DNA of 32,750 bases, from positions 1-32,750 of the forward strand of contig CANAZK010000012.1 in the NCBI GenBank assembly GCA_947366105.1, written 5' to 3'. Within the stretch, counting starts at the first letter, position 1, and each line of letters begins with the position of its first letter. Positions 17,896 through 24,615 of this stretch are shown piece by piece. Origin of the DNA: an uncultured Lachnospiraceae bacterium. GTDB taxonomy: Bacteria > Bacillota > Clostridia > Lachnospirales > Lachnospiraceae. The notes below the pieces were generated by a model. It did not search any database. It was given only the letters and a program-made list of their open reading frames with translations, and was not told where the DNA came from. A program made the position numbers and the translations under genes.

Positions 17896-18266
17896 ATCTG
17901 TCTCTCCCCTTTCCAGCAGTTTTCCAGCACCGCCTGACATTGAACCAACGTAATTCCAAGCGCTCTGCCTTCTTCCAAAAGCGTCGCCAGCTTTTCTATA
18001 AACGTATTTTTCTTCTGCTCAATCAGCACATCGCTTTCTGCCACGAAGTTCCCTCTTCCTTTCACAGGATAGATATACCCCTGCTGCTCCAGCACTGTAT
18101 ATGCTTTTTGTATGGTATTCGGATTAATAGACAACTCAACAGCAAGGGAGCGTACAGACGGCATTTGGCTTCCCGGAGGTAAAACTCCCTTTAAAATTAA
18201 TGTTTGAAACCGCTCCACAACCTGTTCATAAATGGGAGCCCTATTGTGATAATCAATTGTAACCAT
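17892..18266 (-). CDS. GntR-family (YtrA-type) transcriptional regulator
   Basis: About 124-aa short GntR protein: winged helix with APIYEQVVERFQTLILKGVLPPGSQMPSVRSLAVELSINPNTIQKAYTVLEQQGYIYPVKGRGNFVA, then a short C-terminal helix pair of the YtrA subfamily, which lacks a large effector domain. The track starts at 18302; ATG at 18266 has a perfect AAAGGAG seven bases upstream, and the earlier start would lie inside the operator palindrome. It is the first gene of the gntR-ABC operon and very likely represses it through the palindrome at 18285-18319. YtrA-type regulators commonly respond to envelope stress or cell-wall antibiotics. Confidence 0.93.
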   Translation of the reverse strand: MVTIDYHNRAPIYEQVVERFQTLILKGVLPPGSQMPSVRSLAVELSINPNTIQKAYTVLEQQGYIYPVKGRGNFVAESDVLIEQKKNTFIEKLATLLEEGRALGITLVQCQAVLENCWKGERQI

Positions 18267-18284
18267 GTCTTCTCCTTTCTCAAG

Positions 18285-18319
18285 TTCTAAGTGTACTATC
18301 ATTATTAGTACACTTAGAA
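18285..18319. promoter_or_regulatory. Perfect palindromic operator for the GntR/ABC operon
   Basis: Arms TTCTAAGTGTACTA and TAGTACACTTAGAA are exact inverted copies (14 bases each) with a 7-base spacer. The palindrome starts within the -10 element and covers the predicted transcription start. The GTGTACTA...TAGTACAC core is of the kind bound by YtrA-type GntR repressors, so autorepression is the natural reading. Confidence 0.85.
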
Positions 18320-18346
18320 TATAACATAATACAAGTACTGCGTCAA
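18318..18346 (-). promoter_or_regulatory. Sigma-A promoter of the GntR/ABC operon
   Basis: Minus strand TTGACG, 17-base spacer, TATATT. The -10 overlaps the edge of the palindromic operator by two bases. It lies about 50 bases upstream of the gntR ATG and just past the end of the dipeptidase gene. Confidence 0.8.
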
Positions 18347-18363
18347 GATTTAGAAAACTGATT

Positions 18364-19335
18364 TTATCCCATCACTTCTTCTATTACGCGCATTGCATTT
18401 CCCGACCATATTTTATCAATCTGTCCTTCCGAGAAGCCGTCCTTCTGAAGCTGGTGACAGAGAATATCCATCTTTTCGCTTTTATCTATCTCAAGAGTTC
18501 CGTCACTGTAGTCAAACCCGTCAAAATCTGTTCCGACAGCCACCGCGTCGATTCCGGCCATATTTACCATATGCTTTATATGCCTTGCCAAATCCTCCCT
18601 CATCGCAATCATATCTTCCCTGACAAATCTAGGATAGAAATTCACTCCCGCCACGCCGCCTTTTTCTCCCAGCGCCTTTAACATCTCATCCGTCAGGTTC
18701 CTCGGATGAGCGCAAAGACTCCTTGCATTAGAGTGGGAAGCAACAATCGGCGCTTTGCTGAAACGGACCGCATCCCAGAATCCTCCGTCCGACATATGCG
18801 CCACGTCCACAAGCATTCCCAGCTCATTCATCCTCTCTATTACCTCAAATCCAAATGCTTTCAAGCCTTTTTGCATAATCTCTGCGTCCGTGCTGTTGGG
18901 AAAGCCCATACAGTTTTCAAAATTCCACATCAATGTTACCAGCCTGATTCCTTCACGGTAAAGCTCATCAAGCTTATGGATATCATGATTGATAATTCCC
19001 CCTTCTTCCAACGTAAGAACAGCAGAAATTTTCCCTGTTTCCTTATTATGCAGAATATCCTGTGCATTTAACGCTAACGCCATCTCCTTGGAACAGGCTC
19101 CCACCTCTTCCTTTATTCGCCGTATCATGCACATAGCACGTTCATAAAGCCGTTCATATTTATCCTCGCCCTGAAACTGTTTCAAATATATAAAATTTGC
19201 AAAAAACTGTGCCATTGTTCCTGCTTTTTTCATTCCTTCCAAGTTTACGCTGAAGGGATTCTCCCTGAGACTTTCTCCATTTTTGCTGTCTAATATTTTT
19301 CCGGCGGTGTCACAATGCATATCAATTAAATTCAT
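18364..19335 (-). CDS. Membrane-type dipeptidase (peptidase family M19)
   Basis: 323-aa renal-dipeptidase-like zinc hydrolase that cleaves dipeptides, including D-residue or dehydropeptide substrates in the family. Metal and active-site motifs are intact: DMHCDT (HxD) at the N-terminus, the bridging Glu in VLTLEEGG, VDVAHMSD, APIVASHSNARSLCAHPRNLTDEM, and GTDFDGFD near the C-terminus. There is no signal peptide, so it is cytoplasmic. AAGGAGAA precedes the ATG. It is divergent from a C26 peptidase gene across 65 bases; the pair may handle gamma-glutamyl or dipeptide degradation, but that is inferred from context. Confidence 0.93.
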   Translation of the reverse strand: MNLIDMHCDTAGKILDSKNGESLRENPFSVNLEGMKKAGTMAQFFANFIYLKQFQGEDKYERLYERAMCMIRRIKEEVGACSKEMALALNAQDILHNKETGKISAVLTLEEGGIINHDIHKLDELYREGIRLVTLMWNFENCMGFPNSTDAEIMQKGLKAFGFEVIERMNELGMLVDVAHMSDGGFWDAVRFSKAPIVASHSNARSLCAHPRNLTDEMLKALGEKGGVAGVNFYPRFVREDMIAMREDLARHIKHMVNMAGIDAVAVGTDFDGFDYSDGTLEIDKSEKMDILCHQLQKDGFSEGQIDKIWSGNAMRVIEEVMG

Positions 19336-19400
19336 ATTTCCGTTCTCCTTGAATATTTTATAGTATTATAGTCTATTATATTGAAAAAAGGAATAATACT

Positions 19401-20096
19401 ATGAAGCCTAAAATCGGAATCGTAGTCTGCGGACTTTACGAAAACAAACAATTTGTTACCAATACTTATATACAGTCTGTCCGTTACGCCGGCGGACTGC
19501 CGTTTCTCATTCCACTTGTAAAATCCAATACCGTGATCCGCGATTATATACAGCTCTGCGACGGTTTCCTTTTCTGCGGAGGCGCTGATATTACTCCCCT
19601 TCTCTTCGGGCAGGAGCCGGTAAACGGAATCGGAGAAACTAATATCACATTAGATATCTTCCAGATCCGGCTGATGAAAAACGTTCTGCAGGCAAAGAAA
19701 CCCGTGCTTGCCATCTGCCGCGGCATACAGATTCTGAATGTGGCATGCGGCGGCACAATCTATCAGGATATCTCGTTAAAGCCCGGCGATACCCTGAACC
19801 ATATGCAGCGCTCCGACTCCCGGAAAGACATCAGTCACAAAGTAACGGTAAAACCCGGAACCATTCTGCATCAGATTGCCGGAAGCGTTCTTTACACGAA
19901 CAGTTTTCATCATCAGGTACTAGATATATTGGGAGACGGATTAATTGCGTCCGCCCATACTTCCGATGAAACCATTGAGGCTGTTGAAATGCCGGAACAG
20001 TCTTTTGTTGTCGGCGTGCAATGGCACCCTGAAGCAATGTACCGCACTTCCTCTACCATGCGTGAATTATTTTACAGATTTGTTCAGGCGGCATAA
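19401..20096 (+). CDS. Gamma-glutamyl-gamma-aminobutyrate hydrolase-like protein (peptidase C26)
   Basis: 231-aa class I glutamine-amidotransferase-like hydrolase of the PuuD/C26 group. The nucleophile is C106 in PVLAICRGIQILNVACGG, with His209 and Glu211 in VQWHPEAM; FCGGADITPLLFGQEP and HHQVLD are also family blocks. It would cleave gamma-glutamyl amide bonds, for example gamma-glutamyl-GABA or related compounds; exact substrate unknown. The start has AAAAAAGGAAT upstream. It is single, divergent from the M19 dipeptidase, and its last codons form the left arm of its own terminator. Confidence 0.92.
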   Translation: MKPKIGIVVCGLYENKQFVTNTYIQSVRYAGGLPFLIPLVKSNTVIRDYIQLCDGFLFCGGADITPLLFGQEPVNGIGETNITLDIFQIRLMKNVLQAKKPVLAICRGIQILNVACGGTIYQDISLKPGDTLNHMQRSDSRKDISHKVTVKPGTILHQIAGSVLYTNSFHHQVLDILGDGLIASAHTSDETIEAVEMPEQSFVVGVQWHPEAMYRTSSTMRELFYRFVQAA

Positions 20097-20122
20097 CTCT
20101 TTGGTTCTGCCGCCTGTTTCTT
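20085..20122 (+). terminator. Terminator overlapping the stop codon of the C26 gene
   Basis: CAGGCGGCA (20085-20093) pairs exactly with TGCCGCCTG (20108-20116), then TTTCTT. The left arm encodes the last residues QAA and the TAA stop falls in the loop. A second small palindrome, AATTCTTCAGAATT, follows at 20123-20136. Confidence 0.75.
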
Positions 20123-20157
20123 AATTCTTCAGAATTGTCAAATATAAATTTATTTTT

Positions 20158-21126
20158 TTACTCAAACGGATACTTCACACCCCAGTCTGCTCTCAGCCTG
20201 TCCATCAGTTCCATCATAACGATCGTTTCTGCATGAGGCATCTCCTCACATTCCAGTTTGCCCTCGCGGATTGCTTTCATGGAGGCGCGCACCTGATACT
20301 CAAACCCGGTAATCTGCTCCGGAACTTTCATTTCTCTTACAAGCTTTCTGTCCTTGGTATATACCTTAATCATGCTGATATTATTAATATTTTCGGCAAT
20401 AATATAGCCCTTTGTTCCGTAAATGATTCCATACTGTTCTGTTCCGGCAAGCATTCCGCTGTGAGCCGTCGCCAGTACGCCGTTATCATATTTCAAAATA
20501 ACCACGTTCTGCTCATCGACTCCTGTTACTGTCTTCGTGCATGTGGAAATAACCTCTCTCACATCATTTCCGAGTATCATGCTGATAAATGTAAGAGGAT
20601 AAATTCCCACATCCAAAAGCGCGCCGCCTGCAAGTTCCGGCTTCTGAAGCCTTTCCACATTCTTAATATCGTATCCTAGATTTGCGGTGACAGACGTAAT
20701 CTCTCCAATCTCTCCCCCTTCAATAATTTCCTCCAGCATCCTCCTTGACGGCAGGTAACGGACCCATATTGCCTCTGTAATAAATACCTTCTTTTCCTCT
20801 GCGTATGTAATCAGTTCTCTTGCCTGGGCAGCATTAGCTGTAAATGCCTTCTCACACAACACCGGTTTCCCATGGGCAATACAAAGCTTTGCATGTTCAA
20901 AATGATGGGAATGCGGCGTAGCTATATAAACCAGTTCTACATCAGGGTCGCTTACAAGTTCCTCATAAGAACCGTATGCCTTTTGAATCCCGAACTCTTC
21001 CGCGAATTTTTCTGCCTTTTCTTTTCCTCTTGAAGCAACTGCAAAACAGACGGCATCATCCATGCGGTTCAATGTTCTTGCCATATTACGCGCGATATTT
21101 CCAGCTCCTAAAATTCCAATGTTCAT
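20158..21126 (-). CDS. Gfo/Idh/MocA-family NAD(P)-dependent oxidoreductase
   Basis: About 322 aa. The N-terminal Rossmann fold begins MNIGILGAGNIARNMARTL, with YIATPHSHHFEHAKLCIAHGKPVLCEKAFTANAAQARELI (the EKP motif appears as EKA). The C-terminal GFO_IDH_MocA domain has the catalytic block LLDVGIYPLTFISMILG. Members oxidise or epimerise sugars and related diols such as trans-dihydrodiols; the substrate here is unknown. The track start at 21195 is too early: ATG at 21126 has AGGAGG seven bases upstream. It is monocistronic, divergent from the spore coat genes. Confidence 0.93.
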   Translation of the reverse strand: MNIGILGAGNIARNMARTLNRMDDAVCFAVASRGKEKAEKFAEEFGIQKAYGSYEELVSDPDVELVYIATPHSHHFEHAKLCIAHGKPVLCEKAFTANAAQARELITYAEEKKVFITEAIWVRYLPSRRMLEEIIEGGEIGEITSVTANLGYDIKNVERLQKPELAGGALLDVGIYPLTFISMILGNDVREVISTCTKTVTGVDEQNVVILKYDNGVLATAHSGMLAGTEQYGIIYGTKGYIIAENINNISMIKVYTKDRKLVREMKVPEQITGFEYQVRASMKAIREGKLECEEMPHAETIVMMELMDRLRADWGVKYPFE

Positions 21127-21163
21127 ATTCGTCCTCCTAATTTTTCTATTACAATGTTCTATT

Positions 21164-21172
21164 ATTATAGCA
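21164..21172 (-). promoter_or_regulatory. Extended -10 promoter for the oxidoreductase gene
   Basis: Minus strand TGCTATAAT, an extended -10 (TGnTATAAT), 37 bases before the ATG. The -35 region is weak, as is common with extended -10 promoters. Confidence 0.55.
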
Positions 21173-21200
21173 TATCTTTTCACATTTTCAGCCATACTAA
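21172..21200 (+). promoter_or_regulatory. Possible sporulation (sigma-E-like) promoter for the coat genes
   Basis: ATA, 18-base spacer, CATACTAA, about 40 bases before the first coat gene. This partly fits the sigma-E pattern (ATA, 16-18 bases, CATACAnT). No good sigma-A promoter is seen on this strand. The coat-like genes downstream make a mother-cell promoter plausible. Confidence 0.4.
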
Positions 21201-21205
21201 CCGTG

Positions 21206-21225
21206 TAAAATAAAATTTTATTTTA
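21206..21225. repeat. 20-bp perfect palindrome before the coat gene ribosome binding site
   Basis: TAAAATAAAATTTTATTTTA is an exact palindrome that runs straight into AAGGAGG. Being only A and T it could arise by chance, but in RNA it could mask the ribosome binding site. Confidence 0.5.
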
Positions 21226-21239
21226 AGGAGGAAATTATC

Positions 21240-21422
21240 ATGGCTGATATTTCTATTTTGGACTTACAGAATCTTCGTCACTTAATTGGCGGTTATTCCA
21301 CAACACACTGTAAAATGACAGACTACGCGTCCCAGGCTCAGGATCCTGAGATTAAACAGCTGTTTCAGGACAGTGCAGACTGTGCAATGAAAAACAAGCA
21401 GGAATTAATGAAATTCTTATAG
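21240..21422 (+). CDS. Small CotF-like helical protein, probable spore coat component
   Basis: 60 aa, MADISILDLQNLRHLIGGYSTTHCKM..., predicted all-helical, with two Cys residues. It has an excellent AAGGAGG ribosome binding site and ends 12 bases before a CotF-type gene, with a second AGGAGG overlapping its end. Its pattern (a helix, then YASQAQDPEIKQLFQDSA, then a closing helix) resembles half of a ferritin-like coat F bundle, so I read it as a partner of the next gene. No direct family assignment is certain. Confidence 0.75.
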   Translation: MADISILDLQNLRHLIGGYSTTHCKMTDYASQAQDPEIKQLFQDSADCAMKNKQELMKFL

Positions 21423-21434
21423 GAGGAGCAGATT

Positions 21435-21692
21435 ATGGACGAAAAGACAATGGTATCAGACGCACTCGTAGGTGTAAACGGTGAGTTAAAAATGTTTGGG
21501 GATATGATTCCACAGACAGAAAACAAAGAGTTAAAACAATGCTTAAAGCAAATCCGTAACAGTTGTGAAATGTCACAGGAAAAACTCTATCATATCGCAC
21601 GTGAAAAGAGCTATTATGTTCCTGCAGCTAAAGCAACCGAGGAAGAAAAGCAGCATGTAAAATCCATCTTATCCCAGGGAACAATGAGATAA
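21435..21692 (+). CDS. Spore coat protein, CotF family
   Basis: 85 aa matching the Coat_F family pattern: MVSDALVGVNGELKMFGDMIPQTENKELKQCLKQIRNSCEMSQEKLYHIAREKSYYVPAAKATEEE, that is, a helix-QTEN-helix-QIRN-helix layout followed by a YY-P-A tail. In Bacillus CotF is a coat structural protein; in Clostridia short CotF-like proteins often come in pairs, as here. It has AGGAGGAG before the ATG and follows the 60-aa gene by 12 bases. Transcription probably ends at the long hairpin downstream. Confidence 0.88.
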   Translation: MDEKTMVSDALVGVNGELKMFGDMIPQTENKELKQCLKQIRNSCEMSQEKLYHIAREKSYYVPAAKATEEEKQHVKSILSQGTMR

Positions 21693-21711
21693 ATGTATAA
21701 ACTCTAAACAG

Positions 21712-21815
21712 ACGGCATAGGCCTCACAATTTCAGCAACAGTAAAGCCACAAGACATACTTTGCAAACAGCAGTGGCTAAACTGTTGCAAATTGTGGGCT
21801 TTTGCCGTTATTTTC
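21712..21815 (+). terminator. Long segmented hairpin after the coat genes (terminator or attenuator)
   Basis: Five nested paired segments: ACGGCA/TGCCGT, GCC/GGC, CACAATTT/AAATTGTG, GCAACAGT/ACTGTTGC and AGCCAC/GTGGCT, 31 base pairs in all, with a 22-base apical loop, followed by TATTTTC. It most simply terminates the coat operon. It is longer than a normal terminator, and loop bases TTTGCAAACAG (21760-21770) can compete for CTGTTGCAAA (21782-21791), giving two exclusive folds. Confidence 0.7.
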
Positions 21816-21816
21816 A

Positions 21817-21846
21817 TTGATTTTCCAGTCTCCGCTGTGATATAGT
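21817..21846 (+). promoter_or_regulatory. Promoter for the ABC-F gene
   Basis: TTGATT, 18-base spacer, TATAGT, placing the transcript start about 55 bases before the ATG. It lies just downstream of the long hairpin. Confidence 0.55.
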
Positions 21847-21847
21847 A

Positions 21848-21871
21848 GTCAGGAACGTCTGACGTGCAGAC
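21848..21871 (+). promoter_or_regulatory. Two overlapping, exclusive hairpins in the ABC-F leader
   Basis: GTCAG (21848-21852) pairs with CTGAC (21859-21863), or GTCTG (21857-21861) pairs with CAGAC (21867-21871). The two share bases 21859-21861, so only one can form. Stems are only five base pairs, so this may be chance. Confidence 0.35.
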
Positions 21872-21908
21872 ATACAAATGATTTTATTATACAAGGAGAT
21901 TTACATAA

Positions 21909-23465
21909 ATGAGTATTTTAAATGTTGAACACTTATCACACGGCTTCGGTGACCGAGCCATCTTCAACGATGTTTCCTTCCGTCTTTTAAAAGGAGAACA
22001 TATCGGACTTGTAGGCGCAAACGGAGAAGGAAAGTCCACTTTCTTAAATATCGTTACCGGAAAACTTCAGCCAGATGAAGGTAAGATTGAATGGGCAAAA
22101 AATGTCCGCACAGGCTACCTTGACCAGCATACAGTTCTCGAAAAAGGCATGACTGTCCGCGATGTATTAAAATCCGCTTTTGCCTATTTATTTGAAATGG
22201 AAGAAAAAATGAATGAAATCTGTGACGCTCTCGGGTCCGCGGATGAACATGAAATGGAAGCTCTAATGGAGGAACTTGCCGTCATTCAGGACACACTTAC
22301 GCTTCATGATTTCTATATTATTGACGCCAAAGTGGAAGAAGTCGCCCGTGCACTCGGACTTTTGGATATCGGACTTGACCGTGATGTGACAGACTTAAGC
22401 GGCGGACAAAGGACTAAAGTCCTGCTCGCCAAGCTTCTATTGGAAAAACCTGACATTCTGCTTCTCGACGAGCCGACCAATTACCTTGATGAAGAACATA
22501 TTGTATGGCTCAAACGCTATTTAATTGACTATGAAAATGCTTTTATCCTGATATCACATGATATCCCGTTTTTAAATGACGTAATCAATATTATTTATCA
22601 CATGGAAAATCAGGAACTGACCCGCTATGTAGGCGATTACGACCATTTCCAAACAGTTTACAAAGTCAAAAAAGCCCAGTTAGAAGCCGCATATAAACGA
22701 CAGCAGCAGGAAATCAGCGAGTTAAAAGATTTTGTCGCCAGAAATAAAGCACGTGTTTCCACACGAAATATGGCAATGTCCCGTCAGAAAAAACTGGACA
22801 AAATGGATATGATTGAACTGGCAGCAGAAAAGCCAAAACCAGAATTCAACTTCAAAACAGGACGCACGCCGGGCAGATACATATTTGAAACAAAAGACCT
22901 TGTAATCGGCTATGACGAACCATTGTCCAAACCGATTTCGCTTTCCATGGAACGAGGACATAAAATCGCCCTTACCGGCGCAAACGGCATCGGAAAAACA
23001 ACTTTATTAAAAAGCATTCTCGGACTGATCCCGTCGCTGAAAGGTTCTGTGGAACTTGGCGAAAATTTGCTCATCGGATATTTTGAACAGGAATCCGCTC
23101 CTGATAATAAGACCACATGTATAGAAGAAATTTGGAAAGAATTTCCATCATACACACAATATGAGGTTCGCTCCGCTCTCGCCAAATGCGGACTTACAAC
23201 GAAACACATCGAAAGCCAGGTACGCGTGCTAAGCGGCGGAGAACAGGCAAAAGTAAGACTCTGCAAACTCATAAACCGCGAAACAAATATCCTGCTCCTT
23301 GACGAACCGACAAACCATTTGGATACAGATGCAAAAGAAGAACTGAAACGCGCCCTGCGCGAATACCGCGGCAGCCTTCTTCTCATCTGCCATGAGCCGG
23401 AATTCTACCGCGATGTCGTAAACGAAGTGTGGGATTGCGCAAAATGGACTACGAAAGCTCTGTAA
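21909..23465 (+). CDS. ABC-F family ATP-binding protein
   Basis: 518 aa with two nucleotide-binding domains and no membrane helices. Domain 1: Walker A GANGEGKST, signature LSGGQRTK, Walker B ILLLDEPTNYLD, switch ISHD. The linker (about 250-310: YKVKKAQLEAAYKRQQQEISELKDFVARNKARVSTRNMAMSRQKKLDK) is the charged coiled coil that defines ABC-F and reaches into the ribosome. Domain 2: Walker A GANGIGKTT, signature LSGGEQAK, Walker B ILLLDEPTNHLD and CHEPEF in place of SHD. Layout and length fit YkpA/YbiT-like translation factors more than dedicated antibiotic-resistance ABC-F, but this cannot be settled by eye. A good AAGGAG precedes the ATG. It converges with the Nudix gene at a strong repeat hairpin. 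Confidence 0.93.
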   Translation: MSILNVEHLSHGFGDRAIFNDVSFRLLKGEHIGLVGANGEGKSTFLNIVTGKLQPDEGKIEWAKNVRTGYLDQHTVLEKGMTVRDVLKSAFAYLFEMEEKMNEICDALGSADEHEMEALMEELAVIQDTLTLHDFYIIDAKVEEVARALGLLDIGLDRDVTDLSGGQRTKVLLAKLLLEKPDILLLDEPTNYLDEEHIVWLKRYLIDYENAFILISHDIPFLNDVINIIYHMENQELTRYVGDYDHFQTVYKVKKAQLEAAYKRQQQEISELKDFVARNKARVSTRNMAMSRQKKLDKMDMIELAAEKPKPEFNFKTGRTPGRYIFETKDLVIGYDEPLSKPISLSMERGHKIALTGANGIGKTTLLKSILGLIPSLKGSVELGENLLIGYFEQESAPDNKTTCIEEIWKEFPSYTQYEVRSALAKCGLTTKHIESQVRVLSGGEQAKVRLCKLINRETNILLLDEPTNHLDTDAKEELKRALREYRGSLLLICHEPEFYRDVVNEVWDCAKWTTKAL

Positions 23466-23469
23466 AATA

Positions 23470-23540
23470 TGTGAAAAAACTGTGAAAGGGGACGTAGCAC
23501 TTTGTAAGTTTGCTACGTCCCCTTTCACAGTTTTTTCACA
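23470..23540. repeat. 30-bp perfect inverted repeat, copy A of a GGGGACGTAG repeat family; bidirectional terminator
   Basis: Bases 23470-23499 are the exact inverse of 23511-23540, with an 11-base loop. The core GGGGACGTAGCA...TGCTACGTCCCC is shared with copy B at 30078-30135. The outer arms supply T-runs in both directions (AGTTTTTTCAC on either strand), so it can stop transcription from both the ABC-F and the Nudix side. The right arm includes the last 16 bases of the Nudix gene. Confidence 0.9.
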
Positions 23541-24001
23541 ATTTCTTTTCCGTCCAACTCGCACCGAATCAGCTCGTCTCCACGATATTGAAGTTTCATT
23601 GAGAAAAATGGAGCTTCTTTTTTTAGCAAATCAAAAAAAATCCGATCCCCTGTCCATAGATTCAAATTATCTATCTCGTCCTTCGAAACCCATTCTAATG
23701 TCCCTTCATTACAGTCAATAAGTTCTCCTTCAAAACCATCTGCTGTGTAAAGGCAGATATACTCTGACTCATTATCATTAAAATTAAATGTGAGTATCCC
23801 ACGAAACCGGTATGACGTCAACGTCAAACCGGTTTCTTCTTTTACTTCACGGAGCAGGCAGTCCTCCGGGCTTTCGCCCTCCTCGAAATGTCCGCCTACA
23901 CCAATCCATTTATCTTTATTCACATCATTTTTCTTGCTCACTCTGTGAAGCATTAAATATTTGCCGTCCTTCTCGATATAGCATAATGTTGTTAATTCCA
24001 A
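23525..24001 (-). CDS. Nudix hydrolase (MutT-like)
   Basis: 158 aa with a perfect Nudix box GGHFEEGESPEDCLLREVKEETGL (about 36-59), so it should hydrolyse a nucleoside diphosphate linked to another group; 8-oxo-dGTP-type clean-up is the usual guess for this subgroup (TTLCYIEKDGKYLMLHR, WIGVGGHFE). The start is TTG at 24001, with AAGGAG ten bases upstream, overlapping the previous gene by 10 bases. The 3' end lies inside the repeat hairpin: its last codons, for VKKL and the TGA stop, are part of the right arm, so the C-terminus may have been reset when the repeat arrived. Confidence 0.92.
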   Translation of the reverse strand: MELTTLCYIEKDGKYLMLHRVSKKNDVNKDKWIGVGGHFEEGESPEDCLLREVKEETGLTLTSYRFRGILTFNFNDNESEYICLYTADGFEGELIDCNEGTLEWVSKDEIDNLNLWTGDRIFFDLLKKEAPFFSMKLQYRGDELIRCELDGKEIVKKL

Positions 24002-24519
24002 GTCTTTTCTTCTCCTTCTTTTTTCCTGCGAAGCATTACTACACCTGCAATCACAATGCAGACACCGATTGTTCCCCCAAATACAAGTGAAGATACACTA
24101 TAAAATATATCATACAAAAATCCCGGTATAATATTCCAAAATACTGCTGTAATCTCCCGCACGATAACGCACACTCCAACAAAAATAATTACTCCCGCAA
24201 TAATTGCCCGGTATCTATCCAACAATTCTTCCTTGTTTTTCAAAATAAAGTCCAAGTTGAATAAATATTTGTCCTCTTCTGCCTGAAAATCTTCTTCTGA
24301 CATATTCTTCAAATTATGTGTGTGGAAGAAGCTGTAAAACCATACAATCGGTAAAAGTGTGGCAATCCATTCCATCCTAAGAAACGCCGTCAATGCTACA
24401 ATTCCCCAAAAGGCTGCCATAATGCTGATTCCCTGCTTTTCAAATCCCATATTGAGCTGTCCCGCCCCCGGAATCAACGAACATATAAAATTAATAAATC
24501 CTTTCTTTTGCTTTTTCAT
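23992..24519 (-). CDS. Small multi-helix membrane protein of unknown function
   Basis: About 175 aa. The start KKQKKGFINFICSLIPGAGQLNMGFEKQGISIMAAFWGIVAL resembles the TM2-like opening seen in many clostridial membrane proteins (basic lead, SLIPGAGQ turn, helix). Four hydrophobic helices are expected, with an acidic cytoplasmic segment (NMSEEDFQAEEDKYLFNLDF) and a closing RRKKEGEEK tail. The track starts at a TTG at 24537, but ATG at 24519 with GGAGG eight bases upstream is better. It overlaps the Nudix gene by 10 bases, so the two form an operon. I do not know its function. Confidence 0.8.
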   Translation of the reverse strand: MKKQKKGFINFICSLIPGAGQLNMGFEKQGISIMAAFWGIVALTAFLRMEWIATLLPIVWFYSFFHTHNLKNMSEEDFQAEEDKYLFNLDFILKNKEELLDRYRAIIAGVIIFVGVCVIVREITAVFWNIIPGFLYDIFYSVSSLVFGGTIGVCIVIAGVVMLRRKKEGEEKTWN

Positions 24520-24595
24520 TCCGATTCCTCCAATCAATTCTCTTTTTATTGATTACAGTATAGCGATAAATAATTAGGATTCCTTGCAAAATTTT

Positions 24596-24613
24596 TTAAG
24601 ATTTGCTTAAGAT
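24596..24613. promoter_or_regulatory. Direct repeat TTAAGAT with 11-bp period before the membrane protein/Nudix operon
   Basis: TTAAGAT occurs at 24596-24602 and again at 24607-24613, spaced by TTGC. Paired direct repeats about one helical turn apart are the usual target form of OmpR-type regulators. The site lies upstream of a TATACT-like -10 on the minus strand. The regulator is unknown. Confidence 0.35.
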
Positions 24614-24615
24614 TA

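Noticed and set aside
21693-21707. Four-codon leader ORF (MYKL) before the long hairpin
   Set aside because: Too short to tell from chance and lacks a good ribosome binding site; mentioned only as part of the attenuator idea.
21712-21808. Long hairpin as a miniature transposable element
   Set aside because: No clear target-site duplication at its ends, no second copy in the window, and a terminator or attenuator position explains it better.
23482-23721. 79-aa ORF across repeat copy A
   Set aside because: Repeat-derived and antisense to the Nudix gene.
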